DNA of 39,087 nucleotides from Collinsella sp. 4_8_47FAA (lineage in GTDB: Bacteria; Actinomycetota; Coriobacteriia; Coriobacteriales; Coriobacteriaceae), in the NCBI RefSeq assembly GCF_000763055.1, contig NZ_KN214134.1, positions 393,310 through 432,396 on the forward strand, given 5' to 3'. The notes under the pieces were generated by a model. That model did not search any database, was not told where the DNA came from, and saw only the letters and a list, made by a program, of their open reading frames with translations. Of this stretch, positions 1 through 7,203 are shown one piece after another. The position numbers and the translations under genes were made by a program. The stretch's first letter is position 1. Each line of letters opens with the position of its first letter.

Positions 1-328
1 GCGCCCTCCTGGCGCTGTAGAACACCCTGGGCCTCCTCGAGCAGCCGTAGCCCCTCCTGTGCGAGCAGCCGTTGCAGCACCTCGGCCACGCGGAGAGCCT
101 GGGGCAGGCCCCCGACAGGTCCGCGGGCGCGGGCTCGCCGTAGCGCGAGCGCGGCGCGGTGACGTAGCGGTGCGCCGCCACCTCCCTGGTCACGGTCGAG
201 GGCGACCTGCCGAGCTCCGCGGCGATCTCGCGGGCGCTGCGGTTGCGGTCGAGCATCCTCTCGACCGTGTTCCTCTCGTGCCTCGTGAGCCTCCCGTACG
301 ACCTTCCGGACGGCTTGGGTCTGGACAT
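1..328 (-). CDS. IS30-family transposase, N-terminal part (runs off window)
   Basis: This reading frame is open from the ATG at 326-328 on the minus strand to the window edge, giving 109 codons of an incomplete protein. The N-terminus has the IS30-type helix-turn-helix: LTRHERNTVERMLDRN followed by SAREIAAELGRSPSTVTREV. In this family that region recognises the terminal inverted repeats. A Cys-rich stretch (CCNGCSHRRGYGC) follows, as in other IS30 transposases. A strong GGAGGGAGG ribosome site lies about 7 nt before the ATG. The DDE catalytic domain would lie outside the window, so completeness cannot be judged. The very high GC content and Arg-rich composition differ somewhat from the neighbouring genes. 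Confidence 0.85.
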   Translation of the reverse strand, partial: MSRPKPSGRSYGRLTRHERNTVERMLDRNRSAREIAAELGRSPSTVTREVAAHRYVTAPRSRYGEPAPADLSGACPRLSAWPRCCNGCSHRRGYGCSRRPRVFYSARRA

Positions 329-393
329 GCCGGCCTCCCTCCATCGCGGGCCGGGGGATTCCGGCCCCTCTGGGGTTGCCTACCCGGATTCGC

Positions 394-435
394 GCCTCAG
401 GACTCAGCGCAACGCGTTGCGCTGAGTCCTGAGGC
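394..435. repeat. Perfect 42-bp palindrome beside the IS30 transposase
   Basis: Two 20-bp arms (394-413 and 416-435) are perfect inverted copies separated by GC. The left arm lies 66 bp upstream of the transposase start, where an IS30 left terminal repeat is expected. Two abutted terminal repeats with a 2-bp spacer match the IR-IR junction known as an IS30 transposition intermediate. IS30 elements also insert next to IR-like sequence. An alternative is a simple hairpin terminator, although no U-tract follows. Confidence 0.7.
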
Positions 436-508
436 TGTTGCAATGAAAATGAGAATCAAGGATTTATAGAACCGAGGCTGTGCTCAAAAACTTTTTTAAA
501 ATTCTCGG

Positions 509-536
509 TTGACCGGAACGCGTCCTTGGTTATACT
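509..536 (+). promoter_or_regulatory. Promoter of tRNA-Phe
   Basis: TTGACC (509-514), a 16-nt spacer and TATACT (531-536) lie 32 nt before the tRNA. An A/T-rich box at 489-503 (AACTTTTTTAAAATT) precedes the -35 like an UP element. Similar boxes precede the tRNA-Leu and tRNA-Arg promoters. Confidence 0.75.
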
Positions 537-568
537 AATCAAGCCTTGAAACAAGGCACACCTCAAAT

Positions 569-623
<55 letters not shown>

Positions 624-641
<18 letters not shown>

Positions 642-873
642 CCTTGAATTGACTAGGACCTCTGCAAAGGGGTCCTTTTCTTTTATGAAGCTCCCGCATG
701 GAATCGAACCCTGTGAGGGCGCGGAGCTGAGTAAACGCGTAAGCGTTTGCCAGCGCAGCTCGCAAGGCGCGTAAGCGCCGCAGCGGTCCGTCCGCGCAGC
801 GCGCGGACGCGATTCCCTTCCCCGCCACCTTGAATTGACTAGGACCTCTGCAAAGGGGTCCTTTTCTTTTATG
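624..873 (+). repeat. tRNA-Phe 3'-linked repeat unit
   Basis: The tRNA 3' end, its terminator and the following bases (624-687) are repeated exactly at 810-873, 64 of 64 bases at offset 186. Between them, 688-809 holds GGAATCGAACCC (700-711), an inverted copy of this tRNA's own T-arm. Three hairpins follow: AAACGC/GCGTTT (733-748), GGCGC/GCGCC (near 763-776) and TCCGCGC/GCGCGGA (791-807). GGAATCG (700-706) can pair with CGATTCC (810-816) of the second copy, closing the core. The layout matches the Leu and Arg units but the core sequence differs. Confidence 0.9.
655..686 (+). terminator. Intrinsic terminator of tRNA-Phe
   Basis: AGGACC (655-660) pairs with GGTCCT (671-676) and is followed by a T-rich tract. 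An identical second copy lies at 841-872 in the downstream repeat. Confidence 0.85.
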
Positions 874-882
874 TAGGGTTCT

Positions 883-1113
883 GCGGAAACTGCGTCCCGG
901 AATTTGGCTTCAGAGTGGGATGCGTTTTCCGCTTTGAGGCCGCTTGGGAAAGCACGACCCGGAATCGCGTCAGAATGGGACGTGCTTTCCTTTTTCGGCC
1001 TTTGGCGGAAACTGCGTCCCAGATCCCGCGCTCAGAACGGGATGCATTTTCCGGTTGAGGCCTCGAACGGAAAATGCATCCCAGTCTTTTGCGAAAAACG
1101 GGACGCGCTTTCC
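883..1113. repeat. Array of four related hairpins
   Basis: Four imperfect inverted repeats follow each other at 883-932, 947-990, 1007-1052 and 1069-1113. Each has an arm of the form GGAAA-N5-CCC and a partner GGG-N5-TTTCC, 14-16 nt long, around a 16-18-nt loop. Arms vary between copies but stay largely complementary within a copy, for example GGAAAGCACG against CGTGCTTTCC. They fill the gap before the GH5-like gene. No gene is supported here; the short ORFs crossing the array are by-products of the repeats. Confidence 0.8.
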
Positions 1114-1292
1114 GGCGCTTACTTCCGACGTGCGTGCACATCTCGGGTCCGCCCGCTCAGACATTCCTCCCGCTTTTGCGCCACTTTACAGACCGTTCGG
1201 TCGTCTGTCCGCACGCGCGGGTATACTCAAAACGATACTTTTCCTATGCAATACGATGCAGGCTCGGCCTGCACGATCCGAAGGGGGCAGTG

Positions 1293-2354
1293 ATGGAGAG
1301 GATACTCGGCGTTAATCTCTCTGGCTGGTTTATTCCCGAGCCTTGGGTGACCCCGTCGCTATACGCGGCGACCGGTGCATCCAATGCGGCCGAGCTGCAG
1401 GAGGCCATGGGCACCGCCGCCTATAACGAGCGCATGCGCCGTCATTACGAGACGTTTGTGAGCGAGGATGATTTCCGTCGCATGGCGCAGATCGGCCTCA
1501 ACGCCGTGCGCCTGCCGGTGCCTTGGTATGCCTTTGGCTCACAGGAGTCCGATGCCTCCTACATCTCGGTTGTCGATTACATCGACCGCGCGATTGAGTG
1601 GGCTGCCAAGTACAACATTCGCGTGCTGCTTGACCTGGCGACTGTGCCCGGTGGCCAGGGCGATTCCAACGATTCGCCCGCCACGCCGGAGGCTGTTGCC
1701 GAGTGGCATTCGTCCACTAACGGCCGCCATGTCGCACTTGACGTGCTCGAGCGCTTGGCCGAGCGTTACGGCGAGGCCGAGAGCCTGCTGGGCATTGAGC
1801 TGCTGGATACGCCGCAGATGAGTGTCCGTAAGAGCCTCTTCACCATGACGGATGGCATTCCTGCTCACTACCTGCGCAATTTCTATCGCGATGCTTACGA
1901 GCTCGTCCGTTCGTATATGCCCGAGGATAAGATCGTCGTTTTCTCGTCGTCGGGGCATCCCAGCGAGTGGAAGCATTTTATGCGCGGCGCCAAGTACAAG
2001 AACGTCTACATGGACCTTCACCTGTACCATTACCGCGACGAGCATGCGCTCGACATCACGAGCCCCCGCGGGCTGACGACGGCGATTTCGCGTAACAAGC
2101 GCGAGCTTAAAGAAGCGATTTCAACTGGGTTCCCCGTGCTGGTGGGCGAATGGTCGGGCGCGGCGATCTTTGCCAACTCGTCGGTTACGCCCGAGGGCCG
2201 CAATGCCTACGAGCGCGTGTTTATCGCCAATCAGCTGGCTTCGTTTGCGCCGGCTGCCGGTTGGTTCTTCCAAACGTGGAAGACCGAGAAGCGCATTGCA
2301 GCATGGGACGCCCGCGCGGCGCTCGGTACGCTCGAGCGTGGCATGATTGAATAG
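1293..2354 (+). CDS. GH5-like glycosidase protein lacking the usual acid/base Glu
   Basis: The 353-aa protein begins MERILGVNLSGWFIPEPWV, close to the GVNLGGWLVLEPWITPSLF start of exo-beta-1,3-glucanase-type glycoside hydrolase family 5 proteins. Other GH5 landmarks are NAVRLPVPW, DLHLYHY, the nucleophile region LVGEWSGA (Glu286) and GWFFQTW near the end. The usual acid/base motif LLNEP reads LLDTP here (residues 170-174), so the catalytic Glu is Thr173. The protein has no signal peptide, so it is probably cytosolic. The start is the ATG at 1293 behind AAGGGGG; GTG at 1290 is possible, and an upstream extension to 1074 runs through the hairpin array and is unlikely. It ends 6 nt before rsmI. 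Fold assignment is firm; activity and substrate are uncertain. Confidence 0.82.
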   Translation: MERILGVNLSGWFIPEPWVTPSLYAATGASNAAELQEAMGTAAYNERMRRHYETFVSEDDFRRMAQIGLNAVRLPVPWYAFGSQESDASYISVVDYIDRAIEWAAKYNIRVLLDLATVPGGQGDSNDSPATPEAVAEWHSSTNGRHVALDVLERLAERYGEAESLLGIELLDTPQMSVRKSLFTMTDGIPAHYLRNFYRDAYELVRSYMPEDKIVVFSSSGHPSEWKHFMRGAKYKNVYMDLHLYHYRDEHALDITSPRGLTTAISRNKRELKEAISTGFPVLVGEWSGAAIFANSSVTPEGRNAYERVFIANQLASFAPAAGWFFQTWKTEKRIAAWDARAALGTLERGMIE

Positions 2355-2360
2355 GTTGAT

Positions 2361-3239
2361 ATGACGCAAAACAGCGCCCATACGGGCAAACTCTATGTGG
2401 TCGGCACGCCCATCGGCAACTTGGGCGACCTGTCCCCGCGCGTTGGCGAGGCCTTTGCCGCCGCCGATGTCATCTGCTGCGAAGACACGCGTGTGACGTC
2501 AAAGCTGCTGATGCACCTGGGCATTTCCAAGCCGCTTGTCCGTTGCGACGAGAATGTGATCGCCAGCCGCGCCGCCGGCCTGGTCGACCGTCTGCTGGCG
2601 GGGGAGACCCTCGCCTTTGCCTCGGACGCCGGCATGCCGAGCGTGTCCGATCCCGGCCAGGCGCTGGTCGAGGCGGCACGTGAGGCCGATGTGCCCGTCG
2701 AAGTTATTCCCGGGCCCTCCGCTTGCGTCACGGCGCTCGTTTCGTCCGGCATTCCCTGTGAGCATTTTTTCTTTGAGGGCTTTTTGGGCCGAAAGCACGG
2801 CGACCGCGTGCGTCGTTTGCAGCGCCTTGCCGTGGTTCCCGGCGCACTCATCTTCTACGAGTCTCCACATCGCATCGTGGCGACGCTCGAGGCCGTGGCA
2901 GAGGTTTTTCCCCAGCGTGAGGTTGCCGTCTGCCGCGAGCTCACCAAGCTGCACGAGGAAGTCTTGCGCGGGCCCGCTGCCCAGCTTGCTGAGGAGCTGC
3001 GTGCTCGCGGCGAGGTAAAGGGCGAGATTGCGCTGGTCATCGCGCCGCCGAGCGAGGATGAGGAGGCCGGTATCGTGCCGGTTGGCGCCGCGGCAGCGGA
3101 TCCCGACGAGGCCCTGCGCGAGGATATCCGCGCCGCGCTCGAGGAGGGGGAGCCCGCGTCTGCGGTGGCCAAGCGCCTGTCTCAGAAGTATTCGCGCCGC
3201 AAGCGCGATGTCTATGCCATGGTGCTCGATATGCAATAG
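2361..3239 (+). CDS. rsmI: 16S rRNA (cytidine1402-2'-O)-methyltransferase RsmI
   Basis: This 292-aa protein has the start typical of RsmI, KLYVVGTPIGNLGDLSPR, then CCEDTRVTSKLL, SDAGMPSVSDPG and the FFFEGFLGRK stretch. RsmI 2'-O-methylates C1402 in the decoding centre of 16S rRNA using S-adenosylmethionine and belongs to the SAM-dependent tetrapyrrole methylase fold. The length is normal. The C-terminal part (EGEPASAVAKRLSQKYSRRKRDVY) is the usual basic helical domain. It starts 6 nt after the GH5-like gene, so the two are probably cotranscribed. Its ribosome site is weak, which would fit translational coupling. Confidence 0.95.
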   Translation: MTQNSAHTGKLYVVGTPIGNLGDLSPRVGEAFAAADVICCEDTRVTSKLLMHLGISKPLVRCDENVIASRAAGLVDRLLAGETLAFASDAGMPSVSDPGQALVEAAREADVPVEVIPGPSACVTALVSSGIPCEHFFFEGFLGRKHGDRVRRLQRLAVVPGALIFYESPHRIVATLEAVAEVFPQREVAVCRELTKLHEEVLRGPAAQLAEELRARGEVKGEIALVIAPPSEDEEAGIVPVGAAAADPDEALREDIRAALEEGEPASAVAKRLSQKYSRRKRDVYAMVLDMQ

Positions 3240-3308
3240 ATGGAGGATATCCAGCCCTTGCGCTAGAATCATCCTCTGTATGCAACGTTTTTCTGGAGGA
3301 CAAACCCC

Positions 3309-4910
3309 ATGGATCAAAGCAAGCCTTCGTTCTTTATCACGACGCCCATCTACTACGTCAACGCCGATCCGCACCTGGGCACGGCTTATTCCACCATCAT
3401 CGCCGACGTTCAGGCCCGTTATCGTCGCTCCGCCGGCTATAACGTCAAGTTCCTGACCGGCATGGACGAGCACGGCGAGAAGGTCGCCGAGGCCGCAGCC
3501 AAGCATGGCATGACGCCGCAGGAGTGGACCGACAGCCAGGCCCCGCACTTCAAGGAGCTTTGGAGCAAGCTCGAGATTTCCAACGACGACTTCATCCGCA
3601 CCACCGAGCCGCGCCAGCATCATGCCGTGCAGTACCTGTGGGAGCGCATGAAGGAGTCCGGTTACCTGTATAAGGGCAGCTACGACGGCTGGTATTGCGT
3701 GCCTGATGAGACCTACTTCACCGATACACAGGTCCAGAAGGGCGACGAGGAGTACGGCAGCGTCGGCCAGCACCTGTGCCCCGACTGCCACCGTCCGCTT
3801 GAGCGCGTGCAGGAGGAGTCCTACTTCTTTAAGCTTTCCGCCTTCCAGGACAAGCTGCTCAAGCTCTATGACGAGCACCCCGACTTTGTCGAGCCTGCGT
3901 TCCGCATGAACGAGGTTCGCAGCTTTGTCGAGGGCGGCCTTAACGACCTATCCGTGAGCCGCACGAGCTTTGACTGGGGCATTCAGGTCCCGTTTGACGA
4001 GGGTCACGTGACCTACGTGTGGTTCGATGCGCTGCTCAACTATATGACGGCCGTCGGCTACGGTGTCGACACCGACGAGGCGCGTGCCGAGCTGGCCTAT
4101 CGCTGGCCCGCGCAGTTCCACATCGTGGGCAAGGACATCATCCGCTTCCACTGCGTCATTTGGCCCGCCATGCTCATGGCCATCGGCGAGGCCCTGCCCG
4201 AGCACGTCTTTGCCCACGGCTTCCTGACCGTGCGCAATGCCGAGACCGGCAAGGCCGAGAAGATGTCCAAGAGCCGCGGCAACGCCATCGCTCCGCAGGA
4301 CGTTATCGATATGTTGGGCGTCGAGGGCTATCGCTACTACTTCATGACCGACGTCGTCCCCGGTACCGACGGTGCCATCAGCTTCGATCGCATGGAGCAG
4401 GTCTACAACGCCGACCTGGCCAACAGCTGGGGCAACCTTATCTCGCGTTCGCTCAACATGAGCGGCAAGTACTTTGATGGTTGCGCGCCCGCCAAGCCCG
4501 CATCGTTCGATGCGTTCGACAACCCGCTGGCAAAGATCGCCGATGGTCTGGTCGAGCGCTACATGGCCAAGATGGACGTGCTCGATTACGGCGGAGCCAA
4601 GGACGAGGTCATGGAGCTCATCCATGCCGCCAACCACTACATCGAGGACTCCGAGCCTTGGGCACTTGCCAAGGACGAGGCCAAGGCTGACGAGCTGGCG
4701 TTTGTGATCTACAACCTGCTCGAGGCCATCCGCATTGCCGCCCACCTGCTGATGCCGCTCATGCCTCAGACCTCTGCCGAGGCCCTGCGCCGCCTGTCCT
4801 GCGAGGACGAGGCCGCGACCGACGACCTCAAGGGCATTTGCGCTTGGGGCCTGCTTGCCGGCGGTCAGCCTGTCGAGAAGGGCGAGCCGCTGTTCCCGCG
4901 TCTGGGCTAA
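3309..4910 (+). CDS. metG: Methionyl-tRNA synthetase
   Basis: This 533-aa class I synthetase charges tRNA-Met. The HIGH-type motif appears as DPHLGTAY near the N-terminus and the KMSKS loop as EKMSKSRGN. Length and ending match the short form without a C-terminal tRNA-binding (EMAP-like) domain. In the connective peptide, WYCVPDETYF has one Cys where zinc-binding forms have a CxxC pair, while the second knuckle CPDC is intact. The metal site is therefore incomplete or altered. TGGAGGA precedes the ATG by about 10 nt. A TAGAAT box at 3264-3269 could be its -10, but no clear -35 is visible. Confidence 0.97.
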   Translation: MDQSKPSFFITTPIYYVNADPHLGTAYSTIIADVQARYRRSAGYNVKFLTGMDEHGEKVAEAAAKHGMTPQEWTDSQAPHFKELWSKLEISNDDFIRTTEPRQHHAVQYLWERMKESGYLYKGSYDGWYCVPDETYFTDTQVQKGDEEYGSVGQHLCPDCHRPLERVQEESYFFKLSAFQDKLLKLYDEHPDFVEPAFRMNEVRSFVEGGLNDLSVSRTSFDWGIQVPFDEGHVTYVWFDALLNYMTAVGYGVDTDEARAELAYRWPAQFHIVGKDIIRFHCVIWPAMLMAIGEALPEHVFAHGFLTVRNAETGKAEKMSKSRGNAIAPQDVIDMLGVEGYRYYFMTDVVPGTDGAISFDRMEQVYNADLANSWGNLISRSLNMSGKYFDGCAPAKPASFDAFDNPLAKIADGLVERYMAKMDVLDYGGAKDEVMELIHAANHYIEDSEPWALAKDEAKADELAFVIYNLLEAIRIAAHLLMPLMPQTSAEALRRLSCEDEAATDDLKGICAWGLLAGGQPVEKGEPLFPRLG

Positions 4911-4949
4911 GATGCAGCGCGCCATATCGGCAATTTGCTGTTTAGCTGT

Positions 4950-4986
4950 AAGGGCATGGCCGCCACGGTCCATGCCCTTTTGTTTC
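4950..4986 (+). terminator. Intrinsic terminator after metG
   Basis: AAGGGCATGG (4950-4959) pairs perfectly with CCATGCCCTT (4970-4979) around a 10-nt loop, followed by TTTGTTT. Confidence 0.9.
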
Positions 4987-5017
4987 AAGACGCCGCCATC
5001 ATGCTGAGGAGGCAACC

Positions 5018-5878
5018 ATGACAACTTCGCCTTTGGCAAACCCCACGGCCACCAGGGAGCTGCTGGAGGAGTTTGGCCTTGCGACCAAGCATCGCCTGGG
5101 CCAGAATTTCCTGATCGACAACCATGTAATTGAGCGCATTTGCGAGCTTGCCGAGCTTGTAGGCGATGAGCGCGTGCTCGAGGTTGGTCCGGGCGTTGGT
5201 ACGCTCACGCTTGCGCTGTTGCAGGAGGTGGCGTGCGTCACGTCGATCGAGGCCGATCCCGAGCTCGAGCCGGTGCTCGATGCTCACGCCGCCGACTACG
5301 CCAACTTCCGCTTTATCATGGGCGACGCGCTTAAGGTGACGCCGGAGCAGATTGAGCAGGCCGCCGGCGGTGAGCCGACGGTATTTGTCGCGAACTTGCC
5401 CTATAACGTGGCGGCGACGATCATCTTGCAGTTTTTTCAGACGATGCCCGCGCTCAAGCGTGCCGTGGTCATGGTGCAAAAGGAGGTTGCCGATCGCATT
5501 GCCGCAGTGCCGGGCAACAAGACCTATGGCGGCTATACGGCAAAGCTCGGCCTGTATGCGCAGGTGACGGGTCGCTTTGAGGTGCCGCCGCGTTGCTTTA
5601 TGCCAGCGCCGCACGTGGACTCGGCCGTCGTGCGTATCGACCGTGTTGACGGCGTGGTGCCCGAGGGGCTCGATCGCGAGTTCGTGGCTCGTGTGATCGA
5701 CGCTGCATTTGCTCAGCGGCGCAAGACCGTCCGAAATTCCATGAGCGCCAACGGTTTTGCCAAGGACGTGCTCGATGCCGCTTTTGAGGTTTGCGGTATC
5801 GCACCCACCACGCGCGCCGAGACGCTCGATGTTGCCGACTTTGTCCGTCTGGCCCGGGAGCTAATCCATGACGCCTAA
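5018..5878 (+). CDS. rsmA: 16S rRNA (adenine1518/1519-N6)-dimethyltransferase RsmA/KsgA
   Basis: The 286-aa protein shows the RsmA signature KHRLGQNFLID, the SAM-binding motif VLEVGPGVGTLT and the catalytic NLPYNVAA (N-L-P-Y). It dimethylates two adjacent adenines in helix 45 of 16S rRNA late in 30S assembly. The ATG at 5018 follows a strong GAGGAGG. Its last 11 nt overlap the start of tatD, so the two are translated from one mRNA, a common pairing in Gram-positive bacteria. Confidence 0.97.
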   Translation: MTTSPLANPTATRELLEEFGLATKHRLGQNFLIDNHVIERICELAELVGDERVLEVGPGVGTLTLALLQEVACVTSIEADPELEPVLDAHAADYANFRFIMGDALKVTPEQIEQAAGGEPTVFVANLPYNVAATIILQFFQTMPALKRAVVMVQKEVADRIAAVPGNKTYGGYTAKLGLYAQVTGRFEVPPRCFMPAPHVDSAVVRIDRVDGVVPEGLDREFVARVIDAAFAQRRKTVRNSMSANGFAKDVLDAAFEVCGIAPTTRAETLDVADFVRLARELIHDA

Positions 5879-6785
5879 TGCCGAACGCGTGACGTTTACC
5901 AAGAAAAAGAAGACGGTTGCTTGTCCCGTGCCCTTGGCGCCGCTTGCCGACACGCATGCACATCTGCTTTCGTTTTGGGGCAAGGATGTGCCCGAGACGC
6001 TCGTGCGCGCCAAAGCCGCGGGCGTCGACCTGTTGGTGACGATGTTCGACCCCATTGCCGACAAGCGCAGCGTGGCGGACTATAGCGACTGGCTGGTGCG
6101 CGAGATTCTTCCGATGCAGGATATCCCGCAGATCAAGTATCTTGCCGGCGTGCATCCGTATGGCGCGCCGGACTATACCGACGACGTTCATGCACAGGTC
6201 GTTGCGGCACTTGATGACCCCTTATGCGCCGGTATTGGCGAAATCGGCCTGGACTACCACATGGACTATGACGACGATATCGCGCCGGCACCCCATAACG
6301 TGCAGATTGATTGCATGGCGCGCCAGCTCGAGCTTGCCGTGCGCCGCAATGTGCCGGTGGAGCTGCACCTGCGTCACGAGGACTCGGATGGGGAGCGCAC
6401 CTCGCACGTTGATGCGTACAACGTGCTTCGTGAGGTGGGCGTGCCCCAGGCCGGTTGTGTGCTGCACTGTTTTGGCGAGGACCGCGCCACGATGGAGCGC
6501 TTTGTGGAGCTGGGCTGCTATATCGCCTATGGTGGTGCGGCCACCTTTAAGCGCAACGACGACGTGCGCGAGGCATTTGCGGCAACCCCACTCGATCGAA
6601 TTTTGTTCGAGACGGATTGCCCGTATATGGCTCCAGAGCCCATCCGCGGTCTTGAATGCGAGCCCGCAATGATCTCCATTACGGCAAACACGCTGGTCAA
6701 CGATCGTGTCGATCGTACCGGCGAGGATGCTGAGGCAATCGCGCGAGCAGCTTGGGAAAATGCCTGTAAACTTTTTCAAAAATAG
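5868..6785 (+). CDS. tatD: TatD-family metal-dependent hydrolase
   Basis: This 305-aa TIM-barrel amidohydrolase-like protein has the TatD metal ligands: DTHAHL near residue 27, GEIGLDYH mid-protein, PVELHLRH, VLHCFG and ETDCPYMAPEP. TatD proteins are Mg-dependent DNases or related phosphoesterases. It overlaps rsmA by 11 nt. It carries a roughly 25-residue Lys-rich N-terminal addition before DTHAH. Its final codons (CTTTTTCAAAAATAG) double as the A/T-rich box upstream of the tRNA-Leu promoter, leaving no terminator between the two genes. Confidence 0.92.
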   Translation: MTPNAERVTFTKKKKTVACPVPLAPLADTHAHLLSFWGKDVPETLVRAKAAGVDLLVTMFDPIADKRSVADYSDWLVREILPMQDIPQIKYLAGVHPYGAPDYTDDVHAQVVAALDDPLCAGIGEIGLDYHMDYDDDIAPAPHNVQIDCMARQLELAVRRNVPVELHLRHEDSDGERTSHVDAYNVLREVGVPQAGCVLHCFGEDRATMERFVELGCYIAYGGAATFKRNDDVREAFAATPLDRILFETDCPYMAPEPIRGLECEPAMISITANTLVNDRVDRTGEDAEAIARAAWENACKLFQK

Positions 6786-6788
6786 TTC

Positions 6789-6817
6789 TTGCGTTCGCGA
6801 TGGCGCTCCGTTATTCT
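6789..6817 (+). promoter_or_regulatory. Promoter of tRNA-Leu
   Basis: TTGCGT (6789-6794), a 17-nt spacer and TATTCT (6812-6817) precede the tRNA by 11 nt. The upstream A/T-rich box is the end of the tatD coding sequence. Confidence 0.7.
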
Positions 6818-6828
6818 AATTCCTGCAC

Positions 6829-6915
6829 GCGGGCGTGGCGGAATTGGCAGACGCGTACGGTTCAGGTCCGTATGGGGGCAACCCCATGAAGGTTCAAGTC
6901 CTTTCGCCCGCACCA
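6829..6915 (+). tRNA. tRNA-Leu (CAG)
   Basis: This class II tRNA of 87 nt has a perfect acceptor stem (GCGGGCG with CGCCCGC), an anticodon loop TTCAGGT with CAG, a long variable arm, T-loop TTCAAGT and an encoded CCA (6913-6915). Confidence 0.96.
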
Positions 6916-7146
6916 TTAAATTAAAGAGCTCCCAGCAATGGGAGCTTTTTTGTTATGGGCCCTTCACAGGGACTTGAACCTGTGAAGGAGCGAGCGTAAA
7001 GAAAACGCGGAGCGTTTTTAGCGAGCTGGCGAGGACGCCGGCAGGCGGCCGAAGCCGGTGCGGATCCGCGAAGCGGATACGCGGACGTCCTTTCGCCCGC
7101 ACCATTGAATGAAAGAACTCCCAGCAATGGGAGCTTTTTTGTTATG
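6898..7146 (+). repeat. tRNA-Leu 3'-linked repeat unit
   Basis: The tRNA 3' part and terminator (6898-6957) recur at 7087-7146, offset 189, with 3 mismatches. The core opens with a 10-bp hairpin, CCTTCACAGG against CCTGTGAAGG (6961-6988), whose centre GGGACTTGAACC inverts the tRNA-Leu T-arm. The rest of the core (AAAACGC/GCGTTTT hairpin, CCGGC/GCCGG, ATCCGC/GCGGAT) is near-identical to that behind the tRNA-Arg genes at 11.8-13.0 kb. GGAC (6970-6973) can pair with GTCC (7087-7090) to close it. Confidence 0.9.
6927..6951 (+). terminator. Intrinsic terminator of tRNA-Leu
   Basis: AGCTCCCA and TGGGAGCT form an 8-bp stem with a GCAA loop, then six T. A second copy at 7116-7140 has one stem mismatch. 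Confidence 0.92.
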
Positions 7147-7203
7147 TACGATCTCCTTGTACGGGTATCCTAATGCCAACGTGTGCCTATCAGAGGAGAG
7201 ACC

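Noticed and set aside
1074-1292. Extended start of the GH5-like protein
   Set aside because: The extension runs through the hairpin array and has no ribosome site; family homology begins at the ATG at 1293.
883-1293. Several overlapping ORFs of 64-129 aa in the hairpin array
   Set aside because: They translate repeated hairpin arms, lack ribosome sites and overlap each other on both strands.
2499-5039. Long minus-strand open frames opposite rsmI and metG
   Set aside because: They are shadows caused by high GC and codon bias; the plus-strand genes are certain and the minus frames match no family.
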